DNA of 28,161 nucleotides from an uncultured Prevotellaceae bacterium. GTDB lineage: Bacteria; Bacteroidota; Bacteroidia; Bacteroidales; Bacteroidaceae. Each line of letters starts with the position of its first letter. Position 1 is the stretch's first letter. The notes beneath the pieces are model-generated. The model was given only the letters and a program-made list of their open reading frames with translations, was not told the DNA's origin and did no database searches. Both the position numbers and the translations under genes were made by a program. The stretch spans positions 1 through 28,161 of the forward strand of contig CALAEY010000087.1 in the NCBI GenBank assembly GCA_937891085.1, given 5' to 3'. Positions 15,100 to 22,505 of this stretch are shown here, one piece after another.

Positions 15100-17261
15100 T
15101 ATTCGATGGTTAATTCGTTAAGAATGTTTTGGGCGCCAGCGAACTTGTCTATGATAAACAAGACATAGCGGATATCCACACAGATGGCGCGTTGTGACGA
15201 AGGACGGTAGGCAATGTCGCCTGTCAATCCCTCATAGTTTCTGTCGAAACCTACTCCGATGAGCTGTCCCTTGGCATTGAATACCGGACTGCCTGAGTTG
15301 CCACCTGTATTGTCGGTACATACTAAGAAGTTGACAGGCATTTCCCCGTTTGGCAAGGCATAGCGTCCGAAGTCCTTCTGCTCATAGAGCTGCTTCAGAC
15401 GGGCAGGTACCACAAATTCATAATTGTTTGGATCTTCTTTCTCCATCACGCCTTTCAGGGTGGTGTAATAGTTGTAAACCACACCGTCGTTAGGTTCGTA
15501 TGACTTCACTTGTCCGTAGGTCAGGCGAAGGGTGGAATTAGCATCTGGATAGATAGGTTCGCCATTGGCCAGCTTCATGTCCATGATACCCTTCACCCAA
15601 ACTTTGTGTGCGGCATCATAGTTGCGATTGGCCTCCAGCATCTGCATGGTGGTCTTCATTTGGTTGTCGTTGATGGAAGCACGCAACAGTACCAACCAGT
15701 CGTTGGCCAACGTCTTCAGATTAGGCTTGGCAATGAACTTGTTGAAGCGTTCAGGGCTGGTGAAGATGGACTGATCGAAGATCGCGTCGATGAAGGCATC
15801 GGTATCTCCATGGAAAATCTTATCGATGGCCCCAAAGGCACCGAGACGTTCCTCGGCTGGTACATATTCTGCATAGGCACTGATGACTTCCTTAGCCACC
15901 TTACGTTCCACTTCAGGGAAGACCAGTGTATTCTCGAAATAGGCATCAGTAGCGATCTTCAAGCTATCAGCAGCTTTGCGGATGGCCACCTTGTCCTTCT
16001 TATTCAAAGCTGTCACCAGAGGCGTGGTGCTTGGAATGCGGGTGAAAGGCATGGCCGTCACGAAAGCCTCTTGCAGAGCCTGCTGGTCGTACAACGGGCG
16101 GAAGCGCTGCTGCACGATGCTACGAATCTGGTCGTATGCCTGCTGGTAACTATTGTCACCGAGTTGTCTGCCACGTGCCAACAAGGCTTCTTGTTGCTGA
16201 CGCTTCACATCGAGAATATTCAGACGGATGAGTCCTTCGTTCATGCCAATAGCGTTCTTCCAATAGTTGGCAGAAGACGCATAGATGCTGGCATAGTGGA
16301 TACGTACGGCAGCATCCTTGAGCATCTCCTCCATGAGGGCGTTCTGACGCACGTCACGGATATGATGACGCATGAAGTTGGTGGTCTGCATACGCTCTTC
16401 CACCTCGTCGCTGATCATGTAGCGCCAGTTGCGGCCTGGAAAGCCCATGACAAAAGTAAAGTCGCCTTCCTTGTAGCCAGACAAGCTAATGGTAAGGTGT
16501 TTCTTCACCTTCAGAGGCTGGTTGTCCTTGCTGTAGGCAGCAGGCTGACCATTGCTGTCGGCATAGATACGGAAGAGGGAGAAGTCACCAGTATGGCGAG
16601 TCCACATCCAGTTGTCAGTATCAGCGCCGAACTTGCCGATGCTGGAAGGAGGAGCACCTACCATACGGATGTCGTTGTAGGTGGTCTGAATGAATGCGTA
16701 ATAGCGATTGCCGCCATAGAATGCAGAGAGCGTCATGCTCTGCCCTTTGCCCAGCTCGATGTGCTCGTCTGTCTGGAAACGCTTAGCTACCTGTTGTAAG
16801 TAACTTGGAGAAAGGAAGTTGGTGCCTTGTGGGTCTGGATCTTTCTTCAGCTGTTCCATCACATAGTCGGTCACATCCAGAATCTTGTCGATGAAGGTGA
16901 TGGTCAGGCCACGGATAGGGAGTTCTTCTGCTTTAGAGCGCGCCCAGAAACCATCGGTCAGATAGTCGTGTTCCACGCTGCTCTGCTGCTGGATAGAGCT
17001 ATATCCGCAGTGGTGGTTGGTGATGACCAGGCCTTCTGAAGAGATCACTTCTCCTGTGCAGCCACTACCGAAGTGAATCACTGCATCTTTCAAGGAGACG
17101 TTATCAGGACTGTAGATCTCATCTACGGAGAGGTCGAGTCCCAATTGACGCATAAAGACTTCGTTCTGCTTTTTCAGGTCTGTAAGCATCCACATTCCTT
17201 CATCTGCTTTTAAAGGCAGAATGGAGATTAATGCCAATAAAGTTACTAACAACTTTTTCAT
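15099..17261 (-). CDS. S46 dipeptidyl peptidase, DPP11 type (Asp/Glu-specific)
   Basis: 720 residues, the same length as Porphyromonas gingivalis DPP11. A signal peptide ends near KADEG. It is a periplasmic serine exopeptidase releasing N-terminal dipeptides. The chymotrypsin-like triad is visible: His84 in TNHHCGYS, Asp in HTGDFSLFR and Ser656 in GGNSGSPVF. Eighteen residues after the Ser is Arg674 (VGFDRNYEG), the equivalent of DPP11 Arg673 that selects Asp/Glu at P1. It lies 91 bases downstream of the DPP7-type paralogue and no TAnnTTTG promoter is seen in the gap, so both are probably transcribed together. The next gene overlaps its stop codon. Confidence 0.93.
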   Translation of the reverse strand: MKKLLVTLLALISILPLKADEGMWMLTDLKKQNEVFMRQLGLDLSVDEIYSPDNVSLKDAVIHFGSGCTGEVISSEGLVITNHHCGYSSIQQQSSVEHDYLTDGFWARSKAEELPIRGLTITFIDKILDVTDYVMEQLKKDPDPQGTNFLSPSYLQQVAKRFQTDEHIELGKGQSMTLSAFYGGNRYYAFIQTTYNDIRMVGAPPSSIGKFGADTDNWMWTRHTGDFSLFRIYADSNGQPAAYSKDNQPLKVKKHLTISLSGYKEGDFTFVMGFPGRNWRYMISDEVEERMQTTNFMRHHIRDVRQNALMEEMLKDAAVRIHYASIYASSANYWKNAIGMNEGLIRLNILDVKRQQQEALLARGRQLGDNSYQQAYDQIRSIVQQRFRPLYDQQALQEAFVTAMPFTRIPSTTPLVTALNKKDKVAIRKAADSLKIATDAYFENTLVFPEVERKVAKEVISAYAEYVPAEERLGAFGAIDKIFHGDTDAFIDAIFDQSIFTSPERFNKFIAKPNLKTLANDWLVLLRASINDNQMKTTMQMLEANRNYDAAHKVWVKGIMDMKLANGEPIYPDANSTLRLTYGQVKSYEPNDGVVYNYYTTLKGVMEKEDPNNYEFVVPARLKQLYEQKDFGRYALPNGEMPVNFLVCTDNTGGNSGSPVFNAKGQLIGVGFDRNYEGLTGDIAYRPSSQRAICVDIRYVLFIIDKFAGAQNILNELTIE

Positions 17262-17291
17262 ATTGTTTATTTTAAATTGTTTTCCTGCCTG

Positions 17292-17355
17292 TTTTGATTC
17301 TTTTCTTCGCTACAGCTCAAAGAAAAGAATCAAAACGAGCCAAAGAAATGAATTA
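17292..17355 (-). repeat. Dispersed hairpin element, long copy
   Basis: Perfect 16-base arms (TTTTGATTCTTTTCTT at 17292-17307 and its complement at 17320-17335) enclose a 12-base loop. The flank includes TAATTCATTTCTTT (17355-17342), which contains the DPP7 stop codon and matches the copy at 112-125. It sits between DPP7 and DPP11 and may attenuate or process the transcript. No U-run follows on the minus strand. Confidence 0.75.
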
Positions 17356-19491
17356 CTGAATGATATTCATCTCATTGATCAGGCGCTGGCAATTGCCAAG
17401 TTTATCAATCACAAACAGCACATAGCGGATATCCACTGCGATGCAACGCTGCAAATCGTTGTCGAAGTTGATGTCACCACTGAGGCTCTCCCAGTTGCCA
17501 TCGAAAGCAATGCCAATCAGATTGCCCTCTGCATCCATTACAGGACTGCCAGAGTTACCACCTGTGATATCGTTGGTAGTGAGGAAGCAAGCTGGAAGGG
17601 TGCCGTCGGCCATGGCATAGCGTCCAAAGTCGCGCTTCTGGATGAGCTCTTTCAGCTTAGCAGGAACCACGAATTCTGGATTCGTAGGGTCTTCCTTCTC
17701 CAGCACGCCATCGGCGGTAGTGTAGTACTTATAATGCACAGCATCACGAGGCTCGTAGCTCTTTACGTTGCCATAAGTGAGACGCATAGTGAAGTTAGCA
17801 TCACTGTAAGCAGGGGTGTCCTTCATCTCGTTCAAGCCGCGGATATAGGCCTTATGAAGTAAAGAGAGGTCTTCCAGTTCGCGGCCAGCATTCTGTACTT
17901 CCAGCATCTTAGCATTGACTGAGCGGGAGTAGGCTGTGAGAGGATCTTTATCGATAGCCTTGGTGGTAGGCTTTTTGAGGAACTTATCCAGATTGGCTCT
18001 GCTTGAGAGGATAGAGTTATCATATATGTTATTCACATAAGCATTGTAATCGGTTATACCTACATAGAAATCGGGCAATTCCTGAAGTGGCAGGAATTCT
18101 GCCATGGCAGGCAGCATAGCCAAAGCCACCTTGCGATCTACTTCATGATCGTAGTCTTGGTTATGGATTTGCTCGAAACTTCTTTCCAGCTGGCCTTTCA
18201 GTTCTTCTACCTTGGCGTTGTCTTTTTTCTGTAAGGCTTCTTTCAGCTGGTCCATTACCTGTACAGGGCTACGGAACTCGATGGCACTGCTGAATGCCTC
18301 ACGCAGGTACATCATTTGGCGCTCCACTGGAATGGCCTTCTCAACGGCAGCGTTGATCTTTGCAACGACTCCCTGATACTCAGGCTTGCCCTGTGCGAAA
18401 GCATTGAACTGACGCTCTTGCTCTGCTTTAGCTTCCAGCACCTTATTGTCGATGATAGCCTCATTCATGCCGATGGAGTTCTTCCAGTAGTTGCTGCTAC
18501 CAGCAAACTTGTTGGCATACTGGATACGAGTCTTATCGCTGGCAGCCATAGCCTCACGCAGCACCTCCAGACGCACGCCACGTACATCGATTTCCGACTG
18601 GTTGGTGGTCTCCATGCGCTCACGAACCTCAGAAGCTGTGAGGTAACGGCTGGTGCTGCCAGGGAAGCCCATCACCATGGCATAGTCATTCTCGCTCAGA
18701 CCCTTCAAAGACACGGAGAGGTATTTCGGAGTCTTCAGAGGTACGTTGTTTGGACTGTAAGCTGCAGGCTCACCGTTGGCATCTGCATAGATGCGGAATA
18801 CGCTGAAATCGCAGGTGTGACGAGGCCACATCCAGTTGTCTGTCTCACCACCAAACTTGCCGATGCTGGAAGGAGGAGCAGCCACCATGCGTACGTCTGA
18901 GTACACCTTATAAATAATAAGGTAAAAACTGTTACCAGCATAGAATGGGTATACCTGTGCGCGGATGCCAGGTTTGCCGTTCAGTTCATTATTGGCCATT
19001 TGCTCCTGTGCCAATTGGTTCAGATATGGACGAGTCATAGACTCAGCCTCAGAAATTTTTCCACTCTTTATGTCGGCATTCACTATGTCAGTCACATCCG
19101 TAATGCTATGAACGAAGCTGAAACTCAGACGGTCATTAGGCAATTCATCTTCTTGGCGCATGGACCAGAAGCCATCGGTAAGGTAGTCATGCTCTACGGA
19201 GCTATGGCGCTGTATGGCGCTGTAGCCGCAGTGATGATTGGTGAGCACTAAGCCATCGGGTGAGATGATCTCACCTGTACATCCACCACCGAAGATGCCT
19301 ACTGCATCTTTCAGGGATACTCCGTCTGGGTTGTAAATGTCATTGGCTTCCAGTTTCAGACCTTGTTTTTTCATCAGGTCGATAGAATGTTGCTGTTGCA
19401 TGAGTTGAAGCAACCACATACCCTCATCAGCCTGTGACTGGAGGGTAAACAATGCAGTTGTAGCTGCAAGGAGGAAATTTCTCAGTTTCAT
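17353..19491 (-). CDS. S46 dipeptidyl peptidase, DPP7 type (broad/hydrophobic)
   Basis: 712 residues, the length of P. gingivalis DPP7. The signal peptide runs to about residue 21 (TLQSQADEG). Triad motifs are TNHHCGYS (His87), HTCDFSVFR (Asp) and GGNSGSPVM (Ser647). The residue 18 after the Ser is Gly665 (IAFDGNWES), where DPP11 has Arg; Gly is typical of DPP7, which prefers hydrophobic P1 residues. With the downstream DPP11-type gene this gives a pair with complementary specificity for dipeptide uptake in amino-acid-fermenting anaerobes. It has a TATTTTTG -7 element about 57 bases upstream, shared in a divergent region with the DUF4369 lipoprotein gene. Confidence 0.93.
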   Translation of the reverse strand: MKLRNFLLAATTALFTLQSQADEGMWLLQLMQQQHSIDLMKKQGLKLEANDIYNPDGVSLKDAVGIFGGGCTGEIISPDGLVLTNHHCGYSAIQRHSSVEHDYLTDGFWSMRQEDELPNDRLSFSFVHSITDVTDIVNADIKSGKISEAESMTRPYLNQLAQEQMANNELNGKPGIRAQVYPFYAGNSFYLIIYKVYSDVRMVAAPPSSIGKFGGETDNWMWPRHTCDFSVFRIYADANGEPAAYSPNNVPLKTPKYLSVSLKGLSENDYAMVMGFPGSTSRYLTASEVRERMETTNQSEIDVRGVRLEVLREAMAASDKTRIQYANKFAGSSNYWKNSIGMNEAIIDNKVLEAKAEQERQFNAFAQGKPEYQGVVAKINAAVEKAIPVERQMMYLREAFSSAIEFRSPVQVMDQLKEALQKKDNAKVEELKGQLERSFEQIHNQDYDHEVDRKVALAMLPAMAEFLPLQELPDFYVGITDYNAYVNNIYDNSILSSRANLDKFLKKPTTKAIDKDPLTAYSRSVNAKMLEVQNAGRELEDLSLLHKAYIRGLNEMKDTPAYSDANFTMRLTYGNVKSYEPRDAVHYKYYTTADGVLEKEDPTNPEFVVPAKLKELIQKRDFGRYAMADGTLPACFLTTNDITGGNSGSPVMDAEGNLIGIAFDGNWESLSGDINFDNDLQRCIAVDIRYVLFVIDKLGNCQRLINEMNIIQ

Positions 19492-19547
19492 TTCTTAAAA
19501 AATCTTATCTAAGTTTAATAAAATGGCTTGTCGCAGCCATGATTGTG

Positions 19548-19555
19548 CAAAAATA
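19548..19555 (-). promoter_or_regulatory. -7 element of the DPP7-DPP11 operon
   Basis: TATTTTTG on the minus strand, 57 bases upstream of the DPP7 ATG. No TTTG at the -33 distance. Confidence 0.55.
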
Positions 19556-19609
19556 CATAAAGCATTTGAAAATACCTTTTAAGCGCGAATCTTTTTTTCA
19601 GATTATTTC

Positions 19610-19617
19610 TATCTTTG
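19610..19617 (+). promoter_or_regulatory. -7 element of the DUF4369 lipoprotein gene
   Basis: TATCTTTG, 20 bases before the ATG at 19638. The leader begins with the small palindrome TTTGCC-AA-GGCAAA (19614-19627), which overlaps the -7 element. The in-frame ATG at 19539 would lie upstream of this promoter. Confidence 0.6.
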
Positions 19618-19637
19618 CCAAGGCAAAGCGAATAGAA

Positions 19638-20429
19638 ATGAAAAAAAGTTCGACATATAGTGTATGGGGTGTGCTGATACTGCTTATGGGGGTATTCAGC
19701 GCTTGCAGTAGCACGTATCAGATCACAGGAAACTCAGACATCACTACCCTCGATGGTAAATATCTGTCATTGCGTACCTTGGAAAACGGGCATTGGGTAG
19801 AGGTGGATTCTGCAGAAGTGGTGCATGGGCTTTTTACTATGAATGGCAAGGTAGACACCACACGCATGGTAACTATCTACTTCGATAATCAGGGTATCAT
19901 GCCCATAATCTTGGAGAATGGCGACATCAGCGTATCTATTTCTAATCAGACCATGTATGCAGGAGGTACTCCGCTGAACGATGCTCTCTATGAGTTTATC
20001 CGCGTTCGAAATTCGATGGAGCGCCAGCTTGGCATATTGAATTCACGCGAAGCACGTCTGATTTTGGAGGGAGCCAATCCGGATTTCATTCACATGCAGA
20101 TACAGCAGGAGATAGACAGCCTGAATCGACAGATGAACGCCTTTGCCCGCTCATTTATCAGCGATAATTTCAATAACATCTTAGGTCCGAGTGTCTTCAT
20201 GATGATGTGCAGCACCTTGCCTTATCCGATTCTGACGGATGAGATAGAAGCCATCTTGAACAGTGCGCCAGAGAGCTTCCTCAATCAGGAATGGGTGAAG
20301 GACTTTGTCAGCAAGGCCAAGGAAAACCAGCAGCTTATCGAAGAAAACCGTCGTCTGATGCAGAACCTTGAAGAAGAGCGTATCTTGCAGCAGCGTCAGC
20401 AGCAGATCACCAATTCTGGCGGTCATTAA
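19638..20429 (+). CDS. DUF4369-type lipoprotein
   Basis: 263 residues from the ATG at 19638; upstream in-frame codons would overlap the promoter region and the DPP7 promoter, so I exclude them. The lipobox is GVFSAC with Cys23 as the lipid-modified residue. The N-terminal 100 residues (YQITGNSDITTLDGKYLSLR, then ...DSAEVVHGLFTMNGKVD) fit DUF4369, a beta-sandwich domain found at the N-terminus of Bacteroidetes thioredoxin-like lipoproteins. The usual C-terminal thioredoxin domain is absent; instead there is a helical region ending in a long charged coiled coil (about 215-255, Glu/Gln/Arg-rich). Envelope localisation is inferred, function unknown. It converges with the PlsC gene 24 bases away. 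Confidence 0.82.
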   Translation: MKKSSTYSVWGVLILLMGVFSACSSTYQITGNSDITTLDGKYLSLRTLENGHWVEVDSAEVVHGLFTMNGKVDTTRMVTIYFDNQGIMPIILENGDISVSISNQTMYAGGTPLNDALYEFIRVRNSMERQLGILNSREARLILEGANPDFIHMQIQQEIDSLNRQMNAFARSFISDNFNNILGPSVFMMMCSTLPYPILTDEIEAILNSAPESFLNQEWVKDFVSKAKENQQLIEENRRLMQNLEEERILQQRQQQITNSGGH

Positions 20430-20436
20430 TTCCCAG

Positions 20437-20456
20437 CTCCCGTTTCGGAGATTTTA
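20437..20456 (+). terminator. Possible weak terminator between the DUF4369 and plsC genes
   Basis: CTCCCG-TTT-CGGAG forms a short stem with one bulge, followed by ATTTTATT. It would end the DUF4369 transcript; the stem is short. Confidence 0.35.
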
Positions 20457-21209
20457 TTGATCAGGATTCTCCACAAAACCCTTATGCCTTTCTGGCAGGG
20501 CACTCTCTACGGCCTCATAGGCCAGTTCCATCGTTCGATGTATGTTTTCAATGCCTTGTCCTTGAGGTGGGATAGGGTCGTGGATGGTCATGCGTAGCGG
20601 ATGCCACGTGATCCATTTGGCTGTGCGTGGCATGATGTCGAAAGAGCCATCGATAGTGATAGGGACTACACTCAGTTGTAGGTCGTCAGCCATCTGGAAT
20701 GCCCCACGCTTGAAGCGCCCCATGTGTCCCGTAAACGAGCGTGCACCCTCAGGAAACACCACTAGCGATACGCCATCCACCAGTGAAGCCTTCGCCTTGT
20801 CTATTGTCTGCTTGATTTTCGTAGGGCTGCTTTTGTCCACAAAGACATGTCCGCCACTCTCGCAGGCCTTGCCTACGAAGGGGATCTTACGCAGGCTTTT
20901 CTTCATCATCCACTTGAAGTTTCGCTCCAGATAGCCATACACCAAGAAGATGTCAAACGCCCCTTGATGATTGGGTACGAATACATACGATGTCCGCTTA
21001 TGCACTTTCTCCCTGCCCTCTACGTGTACAGGGATCAGTAGCATGGCCAGCACCACACGGCACCAGATCTTGCCAGGCCAGTAGCCCCAGAAGTGCGTAC
21101 CCCCGATGGCACTGCCTATGATGGTGATGCAGGCACAGAGCACCGTAGCCACCAAAAGGATAGGAGCAGCTATGAAAGCAAGGTACAGATTATATAAAAA
21201 ACGAATCAT
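20454..21209 (-). CDS. 1-acyl-sn-glycerol-3-phosphate acyltransferase (PlsC family)
   Basis: 251 residues from the ATG at 21209. An upstream in-frame TTG at 21230 overlaps the -7 element and is excluded. It transfers an acyl chain to lysophosphatidic acid to make phosphatidic acid, at the inner membrane. An N-terminal hydrophobic helix (FLYNLYLAFIAAPILLVATV) is present. The catalytic HX4D motif is H81-QGAF-D86, and the substrate motif FPEGARS is at 152-158. Family members also include lyso-ornithine lipid acyltransferases (OlsA), so substrate is not certain. It is divergent from the sugar permease, with the two -7 elements 22 bases apart. Confidence 0.9.
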   Translation of the reverse strand: MIRFLYNLYLAFIAAPILLVATVLCACITIIGSAIGGTHFWGYWPGKIWCRVVLAMLLIPVHVEGREKVHKRTSYVFVPNHQGAFDIFLVYGYLERNFKWMMKKSLRKIPFVGKACESGGHVFVDKSSPTKIKQTIDKAKASLVDGVSLVVFPEGARSFTGHMGRFKRGAFQMADDLQLSVVPITIDGSFDIMPRTAKWITWHPLRMTIHDPIPPQGQGIENIHRTMELAYEAVESALPERHKGFVENPDQ

Positions 21210-21227
21210 AGTATGCAAATTATGTGG

Positions 21228-21235
21228 CAAAAATA
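21228..21235 (-). promoter_or_regulatory. -7 element of the plsC-family gene
   Basis: TATTTTTG on the minus strand, 18 bases before the ATG at 21209. Confidence 0.6.
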
Positions 21236-21257
21236 ACTAAATAAAGTGAAATGTCGC

Positions 21258-21265
21258 TATCTTTG
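21258..21265 (+). promoter_or_regulatory. -7 element of the sugar permease gene
   Basis: TATCTTTG, 19 bases before the ATG at 21285. It excludes the in-frame ATG at 21246 as the start. Confidence 0.6.
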
Positions 21266-21284
21266 TTGTAAAATAATTGAAGCT

Positions 21285-22472
21285 ATGAGCCAGTTGGTGA
21301 AAAAAGAATACAGGCTTCCGTTTGTCTTGGTGGCCTCCTTGTTCTTCCTGTGGGGCTTTGCCCGTGCCATTATGGATGTGCTCAACAAGCATTTCCAGAC
21401 CGTGATGGATATCTCTATCTCCCAATCTACGTTGGTGCAGGGAGCGTTTTTCCTTGGTTATTTCATCTGGGCCATTCCAGCAGGATTGTTCCTCAATAAG
21501 TATGGATATCGTAGAGGCATGGTCATGGGTTTGCTCATCTTTGGTTTGGGATGCCTGCTTTTCCTGCCAGGAGAGCGCATCATGAGCTTTCCTTTCTTCC
21601 TTTTCACCATGTTTGTCATCGCCAGCGGACTGGTCTTCTTGGAGGTGGCAGCCAATCCTTATATGACGGAGCTTGGTGAGCCAGACACTGCGGCCAGTCG
21701 TCTGAATCTAGCTCAGTCGTTCAATGGTTTAGGAAATATCTGCGGACCTTGGTTGGGTGGTGCCTTGCTTTTTTCAGGAGGGGCTGCCAGCATCTCTATG
21801 CCTTATGCCGTGATGGGTATGGCTGTGGTGATCATCGCCTTGTCGTTCAGCAGGATGAAGTTGCCAGAGATCAAGACAGAGCAAGTCTCTGCCACTGATG
21901 GAGAAGGCTATCGCAGTCTGCTGCACCATCGCCTGTTCCTCTTTGGATTCATCGCCTTGGTTTTCTATGAGATTGCAGAGATTTCCATCAACAGCCTCTT
22001 TATCAACTATGCAGAGCGTGTGCGTGGCATTGATGTGGCTACTGCTTCACGCTTGCTCTCCTTTGGCTTCCTGCTCTTCATGTGCATGAGGTTCGTGTGC
22101 AGCTGGGTGATGAGCCGTGTGCGTGCCCAGTTGGTACTGCTGATCTGTGCCATTGGAACGGTGGTATGCTGCGCCTTGGTCTTCCTGAACGTGGGTCAGC
22201 TGTCGCTCTATGCGCTGATAGCCAACTATGCCTTCGAGGCCATCATGTTCCCCACGGTGTTCTCCCTCTCCCTCAGTGGATTGGGAAATCTCACTAAGCG
22301 AGGATCCAGTATCCTGATGCTCACGCCGATAGGTGGTGCTATAGGCACCATGCTCATGGGTCTCATGGCCGATGTGGTTAGCCTCTCTGCTGCCTTTATC
22401 GTGCCATTGATTGGATTTGCTGTGATGGTGGCGTATGCGTGGAAGATGGAGCGTATGGTTGCCAAAGGATAA
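21285..22472 (+). CDS. FHS-family sugar:H+ symporter (FucP/GluP-like MFS)
   Basis: 395 residues from the ATG at 21285, chosen because the -7 element lies between it and the earlier in-frame ATG. Twelve predicted transmembrane segments are seen. The signatures FFLWGFARAIMDVLNKHFQ in TM1 and FLEVAANPYMTELGEPDTA with NLAQSFNGLG after TM4 are those of the fucose/glucose/galactose:H+ symporter branch of the major facilitator superfamily. The sugar cannot be told from sequence: no fucose, glucose or hexose catabolic genes are nearby. It converges with the metallophosphoesterase gene 33 bases away. In context it could import sugars released by GH9 or other glycosidases. Confidence 0.88.
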   Translation: MSQLVKKEYRLPFVLVASLFFLWGFARAIMDVLNKHFQTVMDISISQSTLVQGAFFLGYFIWAIPAGLFLNKYGYRRGMVMGLLIFGLGCLLFLPGERIMSFPFFLFTMFVIASGLVFLEVAANPYMTELGEPDTAASRLNLAQSFNGLGNICGPWLGGALLFSGGAASISMPYAVMGMAVVIIALSFSRMKLPEIKTEQVSATDGEGYRSLLHHRLFLFGFIALVFYEIAEISINSLFINYAERVRGIDVATASRLLSFGFLLFMCMRFVCSWVMSRVRAQLVLLICAIGTVVCCALVFLNVGQLSLYALIANYAFEAIMFPTVFSLSLSGLGNLTKRGSSILMLTPIGGAIGTMLMGLMADVVSLSAAFIVPLIGFAVMVAYAWKMERMVAKG

Positions 22473-22473
22473 G

Positions 22474-22486
22474 CTGCAAAGTGCAG
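22474..22486 (+). terminator. Possible weak terminator between permease and phosphoesterase
   Basis: CTGCA-AAG-TGCAG gives a 5-bp stem immediately after the permease stop, followed by GGGCTTTCTTCTT. Short stem; assignment is tentative. Confidence 0.3.
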
Positions 22487-22505
22487 GGCTTTCTTCTTCA
22501 TGACA

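Noticed and set aside
15510..16799. Long open frame (429 codons) on the plus strand opposite DPP11
   Set aside because: It is entirely antisense to a gene with a complete catalytic triad and family-length match, and its translation resembles no family.
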